Below are positions 18,560-26,907 of a stretch of 64,000 nt of DNA, piece by piece. The stretch's first letter is position 1. Each line of letters begins with the position of its first letter. The DNA comes from Bradyrhizobium sp. 4. Its GTDB lineage: Bacteria > Pseudomonadota > Alphaproteobacteria > Rhizobiales > Xanthobacteraceae. Location: NCBI RefSeq assembly GCF_023100905.1, contig NZ_CP064686.1:992001-1056000 (forward strand), in the 5' to 3' direction. The notes beneath the pieces were generated by a model. It had not been told where the DNA came from. It saw only the letters and a list, made by a program, of their open reading frames with translations, and ran no database searches. Made by a program: the position numbers and the translations under genes.

Positions 18560-20085
18560 TCACTCGTCCATGAGGGTGTTGAACGACGCCCAGAAGCGAT
18601 CGGCTCCTTTGCGGAACTTCTCGCCAGGATCGTTCCATCCGTTCGGTATGCGTATGCCCCGGTGCGGGAAGTGGAGTGATCCGCCTTCCCGGAAGAACCG
18701 CAGCGATTTCGGTCCGTCGACCCATCGCCAGCGGCTGTCGGGCGCTGTTGCCTGGAAGCGGCGACGCAGCTCTTGCCACGTCGTCTTAGGATGCTTCCTG
18801 TGCAGCCATCGCCCGATGCGCTCCCACAGCCACCAATCCAGACTGGCGAAGTCCCGCGTGGCCCACGTGGCGTAGCGGTAGTAGTTTCGCCATCCGGTGA
18901 TGACCGGGTTGAGATCGTCGATGAGATCGGCAAGGGCTTGGCTTGTCGGCGTCGCCTTCACCCTGACCTTGATCTTGTGGCGCAGGTCTTTCAGCTTGCT
19001 CTTCGGAATGAAGAGATTACCGACCATACGTCCGGTGCGGCGTGCCTTGGTCTGCACCACCCGATAGCCGAGGAAGTCGAAGCCTTCCTCGACGCCGGTG
19101 ATCCTGGTCTTTTCCATCGACAGTTCCATGCGCATTTCCGTTTTGAGGAACTGCGCCAACGCAAACTTTTCGGCTTCTGCTTCCTCGCGGGTCCCGTCCG
19201 TCAGCACGACGAAGTCGTCGGCGTAACGTACGGCGTAGAATGTAGGCCTGTTTCTCCGGCGATCGTAAAGCCGCCGGTCGGCTGCATTCTGCGGTCTTCG
19301 CGAGGGCGCATCGACCACCGTCCGTATCTCTCGTCGATGGCCGCCAGATAGACGTTGGCCAGCAACGGCGAGATGATGCCGCCCTGCGGGGTGCCCGTAA
19401 CAGGGTGGCGGACGGTGCCCTCGATCATGACACCGGCTTTTAGGAAGGCGAGCACGAGCCTAAGGACCTTGCGATCCCCGATGCGTCGGCGCGCACGCTC
19501 CATCAGCACATGATGATCGACGGCATCGAAGCAGCCCTTGATGTCACCCTCGATCACGAAGCGGTACTCGGAAGTGCCGCTGGGTGTGGGGTGAAGTCGT
19601 CGCTGGATTTTCGCCAGCGCATCATGGGTGCTACGGCCGGGCCGGAAGCCATAGGAGGTCGGATAGAAGTCCGCCTCGAAGATCGGCTCCAGCACGAGCT
19701 TCAAAGCCATTTGCACCAGTCGGTCTTTGAGCGTCGGAATGCCGAGCGGACGCACCTTGCCGGGCTTACCCGGTTTGGGGATTAGCCTTTGCGGGACAGG
19801 CTCGGGCCGATAGGTGCCGCTGCGTAGTTCACCGCGGATATCCTCGATGAACCGTACGGCGCCGCCCAGCCGCTCTTCGACCGTCTTCCGCGTGACGCCA
19901 TCGGTACCCGGTGTGCGGCTGCCTTTGTTACGGGTCAGCCGACGCCAGCTTTCCAAGAGCGTCCTGCGGTCGCATACGATGTTGAACAGATCCGCGAACA
20001 CCTTTTCGGCATTCGCGATACTCCACCTGTGAAGCTTGCGCTGCATGTCGAGGACGAACGCGGTATTCACCGCGCCGGGCCTCAT
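18560..20085 (-). pseudogene. ltrA: Group II intron reverse transcriptase/maturase, frameshifted
   Basis: The N-terminal frame (20085 down to about 19270) has RT domains 0-4, with KPGKPGKVRPLGIPTLKDR, YGFRPGRSTHDAL and VTGTPQGGIISPLLAN. The C-terminal frame (about 19318 to 18560) carries the catalytic YADD in FYAVRYADDFVVL and the maturase domain X (NPVITGWRNYYRY). The total of 1,526 bases is not a multiple of three, and the switch lies around 19260-19300, just before the YADD box. No HNH endonuclease cysteines follow. Unless ribosomes shift frame, no full maturase is made, so the intron is probably immobile without help in trans. Confidence 0.85.
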
Positions 20086-20710
20086 CGGCCCGCCTCCTGC
20101 CGGCTTGCTTCACCCACTGTCTCCCTTCGCCATGTGGACGGCTTTCCCGCCCTCCGACTACTACGAAGACTCCGTCCCCTGCCGCGCCGATCATCGGTCG
20201 CCTCGATCATCTCGCGCCATCCGGCGCGAGAGAACACGGCAACGTTCCCAAGTTCACCTGATGTCCCTTCACCTGCCTTAGGGACCGACTCTACCCCGTG
20301 AGGATTCCGGCCAACGGTCACCGCAAGCTGGGCCGCTGGCTGACGTGCGCGATCACGCACGTCCCTGATCCCCGTCCACTCAGCGGGGATCGGCACTCCT
20401 CCGGTCTTTCGACCGATCCGCCCACTTCCGGTTCGGCGGATTCCATGTTGCAACGAGGCTTCAAACATCGGTTCGATAACTATTTCCGTAGCAGGTACGC
20501 TCGCCGGACCAGCCTCGGACGGAAGTCCCGGGTCGTCCGACTTTGACGGGTTCTGCTCATTTATGGCTCGCCGGAGGCACCCGGCTTACCTCACCCGTCT
20601 GCTTCAACCCCCGTGCTTGCGGCACGTGGGCTGCGGAGTCCCCCACCCCGCAGGGGCAACAAGCGCGCGTGACGGACTCCACCCGTCACTCTTGGTGCAC
20701 GAGAAGTGAC

Positions 20711-21031
20711 ATGGCTAACATCGGTTCTTTCAAGAAGGTCGGCAACGATTTCCAGGGCGAGATCGTCACCCTGAGCCTGCAAGCCAAGGGCGTCCGTATC
20801 GTCGCGGAAACCAACCGCTCCAGCGACAACGCGCCAAGCCACCGCATCTACGTGGGCCGGGCGGAGATCGGGGCAGCCTGGTCGAAGTGCTCCGAGGAGG
20901 GCCGCGACTACCTGTCGCTCAAGCTCGACGATCCCTCATTCAACGCACCGATCTACGCGAACCTGTTCGATGACGAAGGCGGGGAGGGGTACACCCTGCT
21001 CTGGTCGCGGCCGCGCAAGAACGGCGAGTGA
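20711..21031 (+). CDS. DUF736 family protein
   Basis: A 106-residue DUF736 protein beginning MANIGSFKKVGNDFQGEI, with the family pattern VRIVAETNRSSDNAPSHRIY, then GAAWSKCSEEGRDYLS and LDDPSFNAPIYANLF. DUF736 genes are standard in conjugative elements of rhizobia and sphingomonads; the function is unknown. The gene ends at a good terminator (21047-21077). Its original AGGAG ribosome-binding site was cut by the group II intron; GAGAAG remains seven bases before ATG, so translation is probably weaker. Confidence 0.9.
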   Translation: MANIGSFKKVGNDFQGEIVTLSLQAKGVRIVAETNRSSDNAPSHRIYVGRAEIGAAWSKCSEEGRDYLSLKLDDPSFNAPIYANLFDDEGGEGYTLLWSRPRKNGE

Positions 21032-21046
21032 GACTCGCTCTAAAGC

Positions 21047-21077
21047 CCCGCCCGAGTTGATCGGGCGGGTTCCTTTT
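21047..21077 (+). terminator. Rho-independent terminator after the DUF736 gene
   Basis: A nine-base-pair GC-rich stem CCCGCCCGA / TCGGGCGGG with a five-base loop, followed by TTCCTTTT, beginning 16 bases after the stop codon. Confidence 0.8.
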
Positions 21078-21378
21078 GGAGCCTAAAGTCGAAAGACAGC
21101 GCTGCCGCTGTATAGGCGCAGTCGATTTCGTGATTTCGCGTTCTAGAGCTCGCAGTGCACTATCGATTTGGGTGATCATAAAGTCGCTCTTACGCAAGCA
21201 GTGCTATTTCTTCTTGGAACGTGGCTCGCCGGCTTGCGACCCTTACCCGAAGTCCTTCGGTGACGTCGCTCCTCTAGCTAGCTGAACAGACTCTTCAGCA
21301 TGAGTGAACACACAGCGTGTCGGCCAGCTGAACCGCCCCGGGTTTGCCGGAGGCTCCAACTCCTGAGAGGATGGAGCC

Positions 21379-21708
21379 ATGACAAGCAAGACCACGAACA
21401 AGTTTTCGCCTGAAGTCCGCGACCGTGCGGTTCGGATGGTTCTGGATCACGCCGGCGAGCACCCGTCGCGCTGGGCGGCAGTGACCTCGATTGCGGCCAA
21501 GATCGGCTGCACACCGCAGACGCTGCATGACTGGGTCAAGAAGGCCGAGATCGACAGCGGGCAACGGGCCGGTGTCCCGATTGAGATGGCCGAGAAGCTG
21601 AAGGCCCTGGAACGGGAGAACCGTGAGCTGCGGCAGGCCAACGAGATCCTGCGCAAGGCAAGCGCTTATTTTGCGATGGCGGAGCTCGACCGCCGGTCCA
21701 AGCCATGA
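21379..21708 (+). CDS. IS3-family transposase OrfA (HTH)
   Basis: 109 residues: an IS3/IS911 orfA with a helix-turn-helix (SIAAKIGCTPQTLHDWVKKA) and a C-terminal leucine-zipper-like stretch (LKALERENRELRQANEILRK). It overlaps orfB by four bases (ATGA, 21705-21708). The usual -1 frameshift to give the OrfAB fusion can be expected but was not proven here. Confidence 0.92.
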   Translation: MTSKTTNKFSPEVRDRAVRMVLDHAGEHPSRWAAVTSIAAKIGCTPQTLHDWVKKAEIDSGQRAGVPIEMAEKLKALERENRELRQANEILRKASAYFAMAELDRRSKP

Positions 21709-22610
21709 TCGCCTTTATCGACGATCATCGTGGGGCGCATGGGGTCGAGCCGATCTGCAAGGTGTTGCCGATCGCCCCCTCGACCTACCATGCCCATGTG
21801 GCCAAGCGGCGCGATCCCGCCAAGCTGTCGGCGCGAGCCCGGCAGGACGCCGCGCTGAAGATCGAGGTTCGGCGCGTCTTCGATGAGAACTTCTCCGTCT
21901 ACGGCGCGCGCAAGGTGTGGCGGCAGCTCAAGCGAGAAGGCTTCGATGTTGCTCGTTGCACGGTGTCGCGGTTGATGCAGGACATGGGTTTGCAGGGGGT
22001 TATCCGCGGCAAACCGGTTAAGACCACGATCAGCGACAAGGCCGCGCCATGCCCGCTGGATCACGTCAACCGCCAGTTCAGGGCGCCAAGGCCGAACGTC
22101 CTTTGGCTCTCCGACTTCACCTATGTCGCGACCTGGAGCGGATTCGTCTACGTCGCCTTCGTCATCGACGCCTATGCCCGCAGGATCGTGGGCTGGCGGG
22201 CCTCGCGCACGGCGCACGCCAGCTTCGTGCTCGATGCGCTGGAGCAGGCCCTGCACGATCGCCGACCGGTCCACCGCGGCGGGCTCGTGCATCATAGCGA
22301 TAGGGGTAGCCAATACGTCTCTATCAAGTACACCGAGCGCTTGGCTGAAGCTGGCGTCGAGCCTTCCGTTGGTAGTGTCGGAGATTCCTATGACAACGCT
22401 CTCGCCGAAACCATCAACGGCCTTTACAAGGCGGAGGTGATCCATCGGCGCGGACCATGGCGCAGCTTCGAGGCCGTCGAGTTCGCGACCCTGGAATGGG
22501 TGGACTGGTTCAACAACCGAAGGCTCCTCGAGCCCATCGGCAACATCCCGCTGGCCGAAGCCGAGCAACGCTACTACGCCATGATGGAACACCTCGCCAT
22601 GGCGGCATAA
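21705..22610 (+). CDS. IS3-family transposase OrfB (DDE integrase)
   Basis: 301 residues with an rve-type DDE domain: first Asp in WLSDFTYVATW, second in HHSDRGSQYVS, and Glu in SYDNALAETINGLYKAE. An HTH_21-like region (YGARKVWRQLKREG) precedes it. Length and motifs are complete, so it should be active with OrfA. Confidence 0.93.
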   Translation: MIAFIDDHRGAHGVEPICKVLPIAPSTYHAHVAKRRDPAKLSARARQDAALKIEVRRVFDENFSVYGARKVWRQLKREGFDVARCTVSRLMQDMGLQGVIRGKPVKTTISDKAAPCPLDHVNRQFRAPRPNVLWLSDFTYVATWSGFVYVAFVIDAYARRIVGWRASRTAHASFVLDALEQALHDRRPVHRGGLVHHSDRGSQYVSIKYTERLAEAGVEPSVGSVGDSYDNALAETINGLYKAEVIHRRGPWRSFEAVEFATLEWVDWFNNRRLLEPIGNIPLAEAEQRYYAMMEHLAMAA

Positions 22611-22689
22611 CTTAAACCAAGTGGCCTCCGGCAAACCCGGGGCGGTTCAAGCCAGTCGACAAACATCAATTCTCCGGTTGTCAGATTGC

Positions 22690-22968
22690 CTCTGGAGGCC
22701 ACCATATATGAGTGGTCACGCCGACACTGTAGGCACGTTGCTCTTGGCGCACCGAGGCCTTGCCGATGCTGGTGTCAGTCGTGCGGAGTGCGTCTGCCTC
22801 GCCGCTGCGCAACCGTCTGCTGATCTTGCATTGGGCAGCAACAGACAGGCACCCAATGGTTGCTGTGCTGTAGTGCGCATTCAGGGAGCGCAACATCACC
22901 TTTGGTTCAAAAAGGCGCGGCGGCCAGCGTCCCGACGCCACAAGTCTGCAATCGTATATTTGCATTAG
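22690..22968 (+). pseudogene. Relic of a DUF2285 (fseA-type) gene
   Basis: The stretch VVRIQGAQHHLWFKKARRP near 22870-22930 closely matches VLRIQGAQHHLWLKEAPQP in the fseA-type gene at 24241-25012, and the preceding residues also align loosely. The region lacks a start and the rest of DUF2285, and it stops at 22968. It is a diverged partial copy beside the IS3 insertion. Confidence 0.6.
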
Positions 22969-23034
22969 ATTTGCGTCCCTGTGCCAAGATGGACAATGTG
23001 GCAGGGACGGAGAATGTGACGGCGGTCCGGCAAC

Positions 23035-23275
23035 TTGCCTCTGACATTGAGCGATGAAGTTCGTGCCGAACTGAAGTCGCTGACGATGCGGCGGAAGACG
23101 GCGCTGGTGCTGGCGCTGCGCCGCGGATCGTGCTGACCTGCGCTGAAGGTGGTCAGAACAAGGAACTGGCCGCCAGCTCGGTCTTGACGGGCCGCCGGTA
23201 GGCGGCGGCGTTTTTGTGGAGCGGCGCGTGGACGGCTGCACGACGAGCCGCGCTCCGGGCACCGCGTACGGCTGA
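23035..23275 (+). pseudogene. IS630-family transposase fragment
   Basis: Successive frames read LTLSDEVRAELKSLTMRRKT, then ARIVLTCAEGGQNKELAA, then FVERRVDG, matching the N-terminal helix-turn-helix part of IS630 transposases. Two frameshifts are present and the DDE domain is missing. Confidence 0.65.
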
Positions 23276-23385
23276 GGATGCCCGCATCGAAGCCGGTGCG
23301 AAGGCTACACCCTAGGCGGAGCTTCGTGTCGGAGCCACGCAGCAACTGCCGAGCAACTGGAAACGAGCGTCTGGCCGAAATCCTC

Positions 23386-23637
23386 TCATTTTTGCTTCGG
23401 CGTCTTGGTTCGCTCTTTGCAGAATTCCTCATCAGGCAACACGAGATCGACGTGGCTAACGCCTAATGTGCTCGCGAGTTCGAACAGCGTCACTACCGTG
23501 GGATTGCGCCGACCACGCTCTAAATCGCTGATGTATTGCTGAGTAAAGCCGGACGCCTCGGAGAACTTCTCCTGCGTGAACCCTTTTTGCTTCCGGAACT
23601 TAGCGAAATTCCGCCCCACCAACTTGCGCATGTCCAT
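23386..23637 (-). CDS. qseC: XRE/Cro-type regulator, QseC-like
   Basis: 83 residues with a clear XRE helix-turn-helix: FRKQKGFTQEKFSEASGFTQ, then QYISDLERGRRNPTVVTLFE. It is divergent from the DUF2285 gene at 23800, just as qseC lies beside qseM in ICEMlSymR7A. There QseC binds operators between the genes and switches the antiactivator QseM on or off, so that only a few cells become transfer-competent. An inverted repeat in the shared gap (23657-23688) is a likely operator. The call rests on size, fold and neighbourhood. Confidence 0.75.
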   Translation of the reverse strand: MDMRKLVGRNFAKFRKQKGFTQEKFSEASGFTQQYISDLERGRRNPTVVTLFELASTLGVSHVDLVLPDEEFCKERTKTPKQK

Positions 23638-23656
23638 CTGCGCAAGTTGCGTGTTT

Positions 23657-23688
23657 ACATACTAGGGGGTTTATCTCCTATAGTATGT
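23657..23688. promoter_or_regulatory. Probable QseC operator between qseC and qseM
   Basis: Perfect eight-base arms ACATACTA (23657-23664) and TAGTATGT (23681-23688) are separated by 16 bases. A second small palindrome, CGCAAGTTGCG, lies at 23641-23651 next to the qseC start. Both sit in the divergent promoter region, where XRE-type regulators usually bind. Confidence 0.6.
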
Positions 23689-23799
23689 ATTCCCAAGTGT
23701 GACCGCCTTGGGAGCGAGGCCAGCGGACTTTCAGCTAACGGCCGCTGGAGCGTACCGTGGCTGCGGTCACTCTCTTATGTTTTTCTTGCGAGATTCTTG

Positions 23800-24078
23800 A
23801 TGCAAACACCGCCGCTTGACCCGGATGTCGCGGATTTGGCGCCCCATGATGCGGTGCTCACCTCCTATGACGAGAAGCATCTGGTGACCTACTGGCGCCT
23901 GCTCGATGCCGACGCCGATGGCGCGGACTGGAAAGAAGTTGCCCTGATCGTCTTGCATATCGATCCGGAACGCGAACCGGCGCGAGCCCGCAATGCATTT
24001 GACAGCCATCTAGCGCGAGCAAAATGGATTGCGGACCACGGCTACCGCGACTTGCTTCGCGGCGGCGCCAATAAATAG
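23800..24078 (+). CDS. qseM: DUF2285 antiactivator, QseM-like
   Basis: 92 residues beginning MQTPPLDPDVADLAPHDAVL, with the short DUF2285 core (HLVTYWRLLDADADG, then ALIVLHIDPEREPARARNAF). In ICEMlSymR7A the equivalent protein QseM binds both TraR and FseA and so blocks quorum sensing and excision. Here traR (61690) and fseA (24241) are also present, so the same wiring is plausible. The start at 23800 is the family-like ATG; the frame stays open upstream to 23536 but crosses the operator region. It stands alone, 162 bases before fseA. Confidence 0.75.
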   Translation: MQTPPLDPDVADLAPHDAVLTSYDEKHLVTYWRLLDADADGADWKEVALIVLHIDPEREPARARNAFDSHLARAKWIADHGYRDLLRGGANK

Positions 24079-24240
24079 CAAAAATTCTATCGTCTCGACT
24101 TCCAAATCGAGAACAGATTTCTCTCGCTGAAAGCGTGATCGCCTGCGCGCATCGCGCAATGCACATTTGGTGACTTCCCTGACAACCCACGGCTTTATAG
24201 ACATTTCGCGGCAATCGATTTACGGCAGGGGATCAGAGTA

Positions 24241-25012
24241 ATGTCTGAGTTCGACTGGCGCTCACCCGAGGGGTATCGGCACGCCATGAAGTCGGCGGAG
24301 ATGCCGGACTTCGCCTGGGAGTCACTCCGACGCAGTTCCAACTATCGAGCTTCCTTTCGGAAAGCTCGCTCGAAAGGCGGGCAGGTGAGCTCCGAATTCC
24401 GGAGGAGATGGGGCCTCTGCTTTCGCTCATGACCCGCAGCTGTCCTTTTGCGAACAGACGATCTTCTGGGCGCCCGAGACGTTGCCCACCGTCGTCTCAG
24501 TCGTGCGTAGCGCGTCAGCATCACGAGCGATCGCTCTTGAGCTACCGCTTGCCGACCTTGGATCGGCAAGCATCAGACAGGCATCTGACGGCTGGCATGC
24601 CGTGTTGCGGATTCAGGGCGCGCAACATCATCTGTGGCTGAAAGAGGCGCCGCAGCCGGGTGTCTCTTATGCGGCTGAACTGCCGCTCGACCACGACTAC
24701 GAGATCCGCGTCCACGCTTCACGTCGGTTGTGGCGCGCTATCACCGGCCGCGCCCCAGGACCCCCGTTCTATCAGCTTTCGGCGCAGCGACGCGAACGAT
24801 TGGCCTTGGCGCTACGCGCGCTCGACGGGCACTTGGATGGCGCTACTTATCGCGTCATTGCCGAAGTGCTGTTCGGCCGAAAACGCATCCCTGAACGCGC
24901 CTGGAAAACGCATGAGCTGCGCAGCCGGACCATCCGCCTGGTGCAGGCCGGCTTGGCTCTGATGCGCGGCGGCTATCGCGCATTGCTGCATCGCTCATCC
25001 CGCAGGGAGTAG
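24241..25012 (+). CDS. fseA: Excision activator FseA (DUF6499-DUF2285), joined by +1 frameshift
   Basis: Two frames form one protein. 24241-24432 gives MSEFDWRSPEGYRHAMKSAE... to RRWGLCFRS-stop. The +1 frame continues AHDPQLSFCEQTIFWAPETL, then the DUF2285 body (RIQGAQHHLWLKEA, FYQLSAQRRERLALALRALD, RIPERAWKTHELRSRTIRLV) and ends at 25012. In ICEMlSymR7A the genes msi172 and msi171 are fused in the same way by programmed +1 frameshifting to make FseA, which activates the rdfS promoter. Here rdfS follows directly. The break at TTTCGCTCATGA is thus more likely a control device than decay. The fused product would be about 256 residues. Confidence 0.8.
24421..24432 (+). promoter_or_regulatory. 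Probable programmed +1 ribosomal frameshift site
   Basis: The zero frame reads TGC TTT CGC TCA TGA. Slippage of tRNA-Phe from UUU to the overlapping UUC gives F-A-H-D-P-Q, which restores the FseA reading frame two codons before the TGA. The switch falls at the DUF6499/DUF2285 junction, matching the known fusion point of the family. Confidence 0.7.
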
Positions 25013-25020
25013 AGCAGGGG

Positions 25021-25049
25021 TGCCGAAAACCATCGGTCCATCTTCGGCA
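25021..25049 (+). other. Stem-loop between fseA and rdfS
   Basis: Seven-base arms TGCCGAA (25021-25027) and TTCGGCA (25043-25049) start eight bases after the fseA stop. No T-run follows, so it may be a weak terminator or an mRNA feature rather than a strong terminator. Confidence 0.4.
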
Positions 25050-25135
25050 TCCCCCCGAGCACTCCTACTCCGTCATGGTGACCGTCGACGCGCGACCGAA
25101 CCCGGTCGCGCTCCAGACGACCACGGAGCCTCGCA

Positions 25136-25414
25136 ATGCCCGATCCGAACGCCGGTTTGCCGCCGCGATATCTGCGCACGCCCGAGGCGGCGCGCTTTCT
25201 CGGACTATCAGGCCGCACCCTCGAAAAGCACCGCACCTACGGCACAGGCCCGACCTACCGGAAGCTGGGCGGCCGCGTTGTGTATGCGCTCGAAGACCTG
25301 ACGGCGTGGGTTAACCGCGGCGCCAAAACCTCCACCAGCGATCCTGGCTCAGGCACAGTCCTGCCCGCGAAACGGCGCACACCGATTCCGTATGCGGGCA
25401 AGGAGCGGCGCTGA
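25136..25414 (+). CDS. rdfS: AlpA-like excisionase / recombination directionality factor RdfS
   Basis: A 92-residue winged-helix excisionase-like protein with PRYLRTPEAARFLGLSGRTL, then EKHRTYGTGPTYRKLGGRVV and YALEDLTAWVNRG. This is the AlpA/Xis pattern and size of RdfS, which promotes excision of symbiosis ICEs. It is directly downstream of fseA, whose product is the known activator of rdfS, and is followed after three bases by the repA-like gene. The frame is intact. Confidence 0.82.
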   Translation: MPDPNAGLPPRYLRTPEAARFLGLSGRTLEKHRTYGTGPTYRKLGGRVVYALEDLTAWVNRGAKTSTSDPGSGTVLPAKRRTPIPYAGKERR

Positions 25415-25417
25415 CCC

Positions 25418-26320
25418 ATGCCGGACAGCAACTCAACTGCAGTCGGCACGCGGCAGTCAGAGCGCGACCAACTCGATCTGTTTCGCGCGCTTCCTGGCGA
25501 TTCTCGCTGCACGGGACGCGCAAGACTTGATGGCGTATCCGTTCTTTTCGCTAGCAAAGTCGAAGCGGATCGTTCCGATCGACTTCCGCGCAGGCAGCAT
25601 CGCCATCCGTGTCGAAGCGGTGCCGGAACATGGCCTGGCCACGATCTGGGACGCGGACGTTCTGATCTGGGCTGCCTCACAGATTGTCCAGGCCCGTGAT
25701 GCCGGGTTGAAAACCTCGCGCCTGATGTCCACCACCCCCTACAAGATCCTGACATTCGTCCGCCGCGGCACCAGCGAAGCGACTACGACCGCCTCAAGGC
25801 TGCGCTCGACCGATTGCAATCAACCAGCGTCATGACCTCAATCCGGCAACCGACAGAACGGTCGCGCCATCGCTTCTCCTGGATAAACGAATGGAAACAC
25901 ACAAGCGATGTGCACGGGCGTGCCCGTGGGATTGAGCTGATCTTACCCGACTGGTTCTATACGGGCGTTCTAAACGAATCGCTCGTTCTGACCATCGACC
26001 GCGCGTATTTCGATCTGACCGTTGGACTGGAACGTTGGCTCTATCGCCTCGTCCGCAAGCACGGCGGTCATCAGCATGGCGCTTGGAGCTTCGCGTTCGT
26101 GCACTTGCACGCCAAGTCCGGAACCCTCTCGCCGCTGAAGCACTTCGCCTACGACTTGCGCCAGATCGTGCATCATCAGACCTTGCCGGGCTATCGGCTG
26201 GCTATCACACACGACCTGAATGGCGAAGAACGATTGAATTTCGCACCCGTCCCGATTGACCCGCCTACGCAGCGATTGCGAAAGCGTCGCCTTATCAGCT
26301 CTGTGGGGGATAAGCTGTGA
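25418..26320 (+). pseudogene. Replication initiator protein A-like gene, two frameshifts
   Basis: Three pieces follow each other. Frame A from 25418 holds SERDQLDLFRALPGD. Frame B from about 25500 holds AARDAQDLMAYPFFSLAKSK and AGSIAIRVEAVPEHGLATIW. Frame A again from about 25780 holds DYDRLKAALDRLQSTSV, then FSWINEWKHTSDVHGRA and LPDWFYTGVLNESLVLTIDR. Joined, they give about 300 residues of the RepA-like protein usual after alpA genes in these elements. The frame leaves at about 25480-25500 and returns at about 25775. Such genes may support transient replication of the excised circle; here it is almost surely dead. Confidence 0.75.
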
Positions 26321-26907
26321 ATACGGTCGTGTTATCAAGGACTGGAACACTCGTGCAATCGGGGACCCGATCGGCGTGCTACCGAGGACCGAAATCACAC
26401 CTAAAGCACTGCAACGCCAATCTTTCCAGCTCTCTTAACTTTACTAACATACTGACACTAACTTCTTGTTGTGAATCAGTACGTTGTGAACAACTCGGCC
26501 GCGCGTGCAACGAGGATGCCTCAGGCACCCACACTGTCACGCGCAAAGCTTCGCTGCAATACGATTGTTGTCGCCAATGCACGCGCGGCAACGCGATCGC
26601 GCGCAAATCTTCGCGATCGTTGGCGTCGACATCATTGCCTGGTGCGCGTCACGTCCTTTTGCAGCCACTCGCTCGTCGAGGAGAACTCGCTAACATCCGT
26701 GGTTGGCACGATGGCCACCACAAGCCGGAATCTGAGGAAAGGGCGGTCAGGCTAACCAGCGCCGTGCGTGATGGCTTCAAACGTCGTCATGAAGCCGCCG
26801 GCAAGAAAAGTTGCGATCTCGCCCAGATCCCCGTCTCCTCGGGAGACGCTGCTCCGCCGTGGCGGAAGGAAAAGGCGCGCGTGGAAGCGGCCGGGTCGCG
26901 GAGGCCC
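26321..26907. other. Gap between repA relic and IS110 element
   Basis: No supported gene. Related elements have parA between repA and the DUF2840 gene, but no ParA motif (Walker A KGGxxK) is visible on either strand. The IS110 element occupies this position, so parA was probably lost with its insertion. Confidence 0.4.

Larger units (their letters stand above)
18435..20700 (-). mobile_element. Group II intron inserted in the DUF736 ribosome-binding site
   Basis: A complete-looking intron of about 2,266 bases on the minus strand. The 5' end is at 20700 (GTGCACC, near the GUGYG consensus), followed by a GTGACGG...CCGTCAC hairpin. Next come the reverse-transcriptase frame, domain V at 18494-18530, and a 3' end near 18435 (..CTACTCTAC). 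Joining 18434 to 20701 recreates AACAGGAGAAGTGACATGG, a perfect AGGAG site before the DUF736 ATG, which fixes the borders well. The intron is antisense to that gene and so cannot splice out of its mRNA. Confidence 0.88.
21329..22649 (+). mobile_element. IS3-family insertion sequence, complete
   Basis: A 1,321-base element bounded by near-perfect inverted repeats: TGAACCGCCCCGGGTTTGCC... at 21329-21355 and its complement at 22623-22649, with about 26 of 27 bases matching. Flanking AGC triplets (21326-21328 and 22650-22652) fit a 3-bp target duplication. It carries overlapping orfA and orfB. Intact ends and genes suggest recent insertion. Confidence 0.9.

Noticed and set aside
23530..24078. Longer 180-residue version of the QseM-like protein from 23536
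   Set aside because: The extension crosses the qseC start and the operator repeat and is not part of the family; the ATG at 23800 gives the known length.
24241..25012. Calling fseA a simple pseudogene
   Set aside because: The break lies at the known fusion point of the family and a clear +1 slip codon (TTTC) precedes it, so programmed frameshifting is the better reading.
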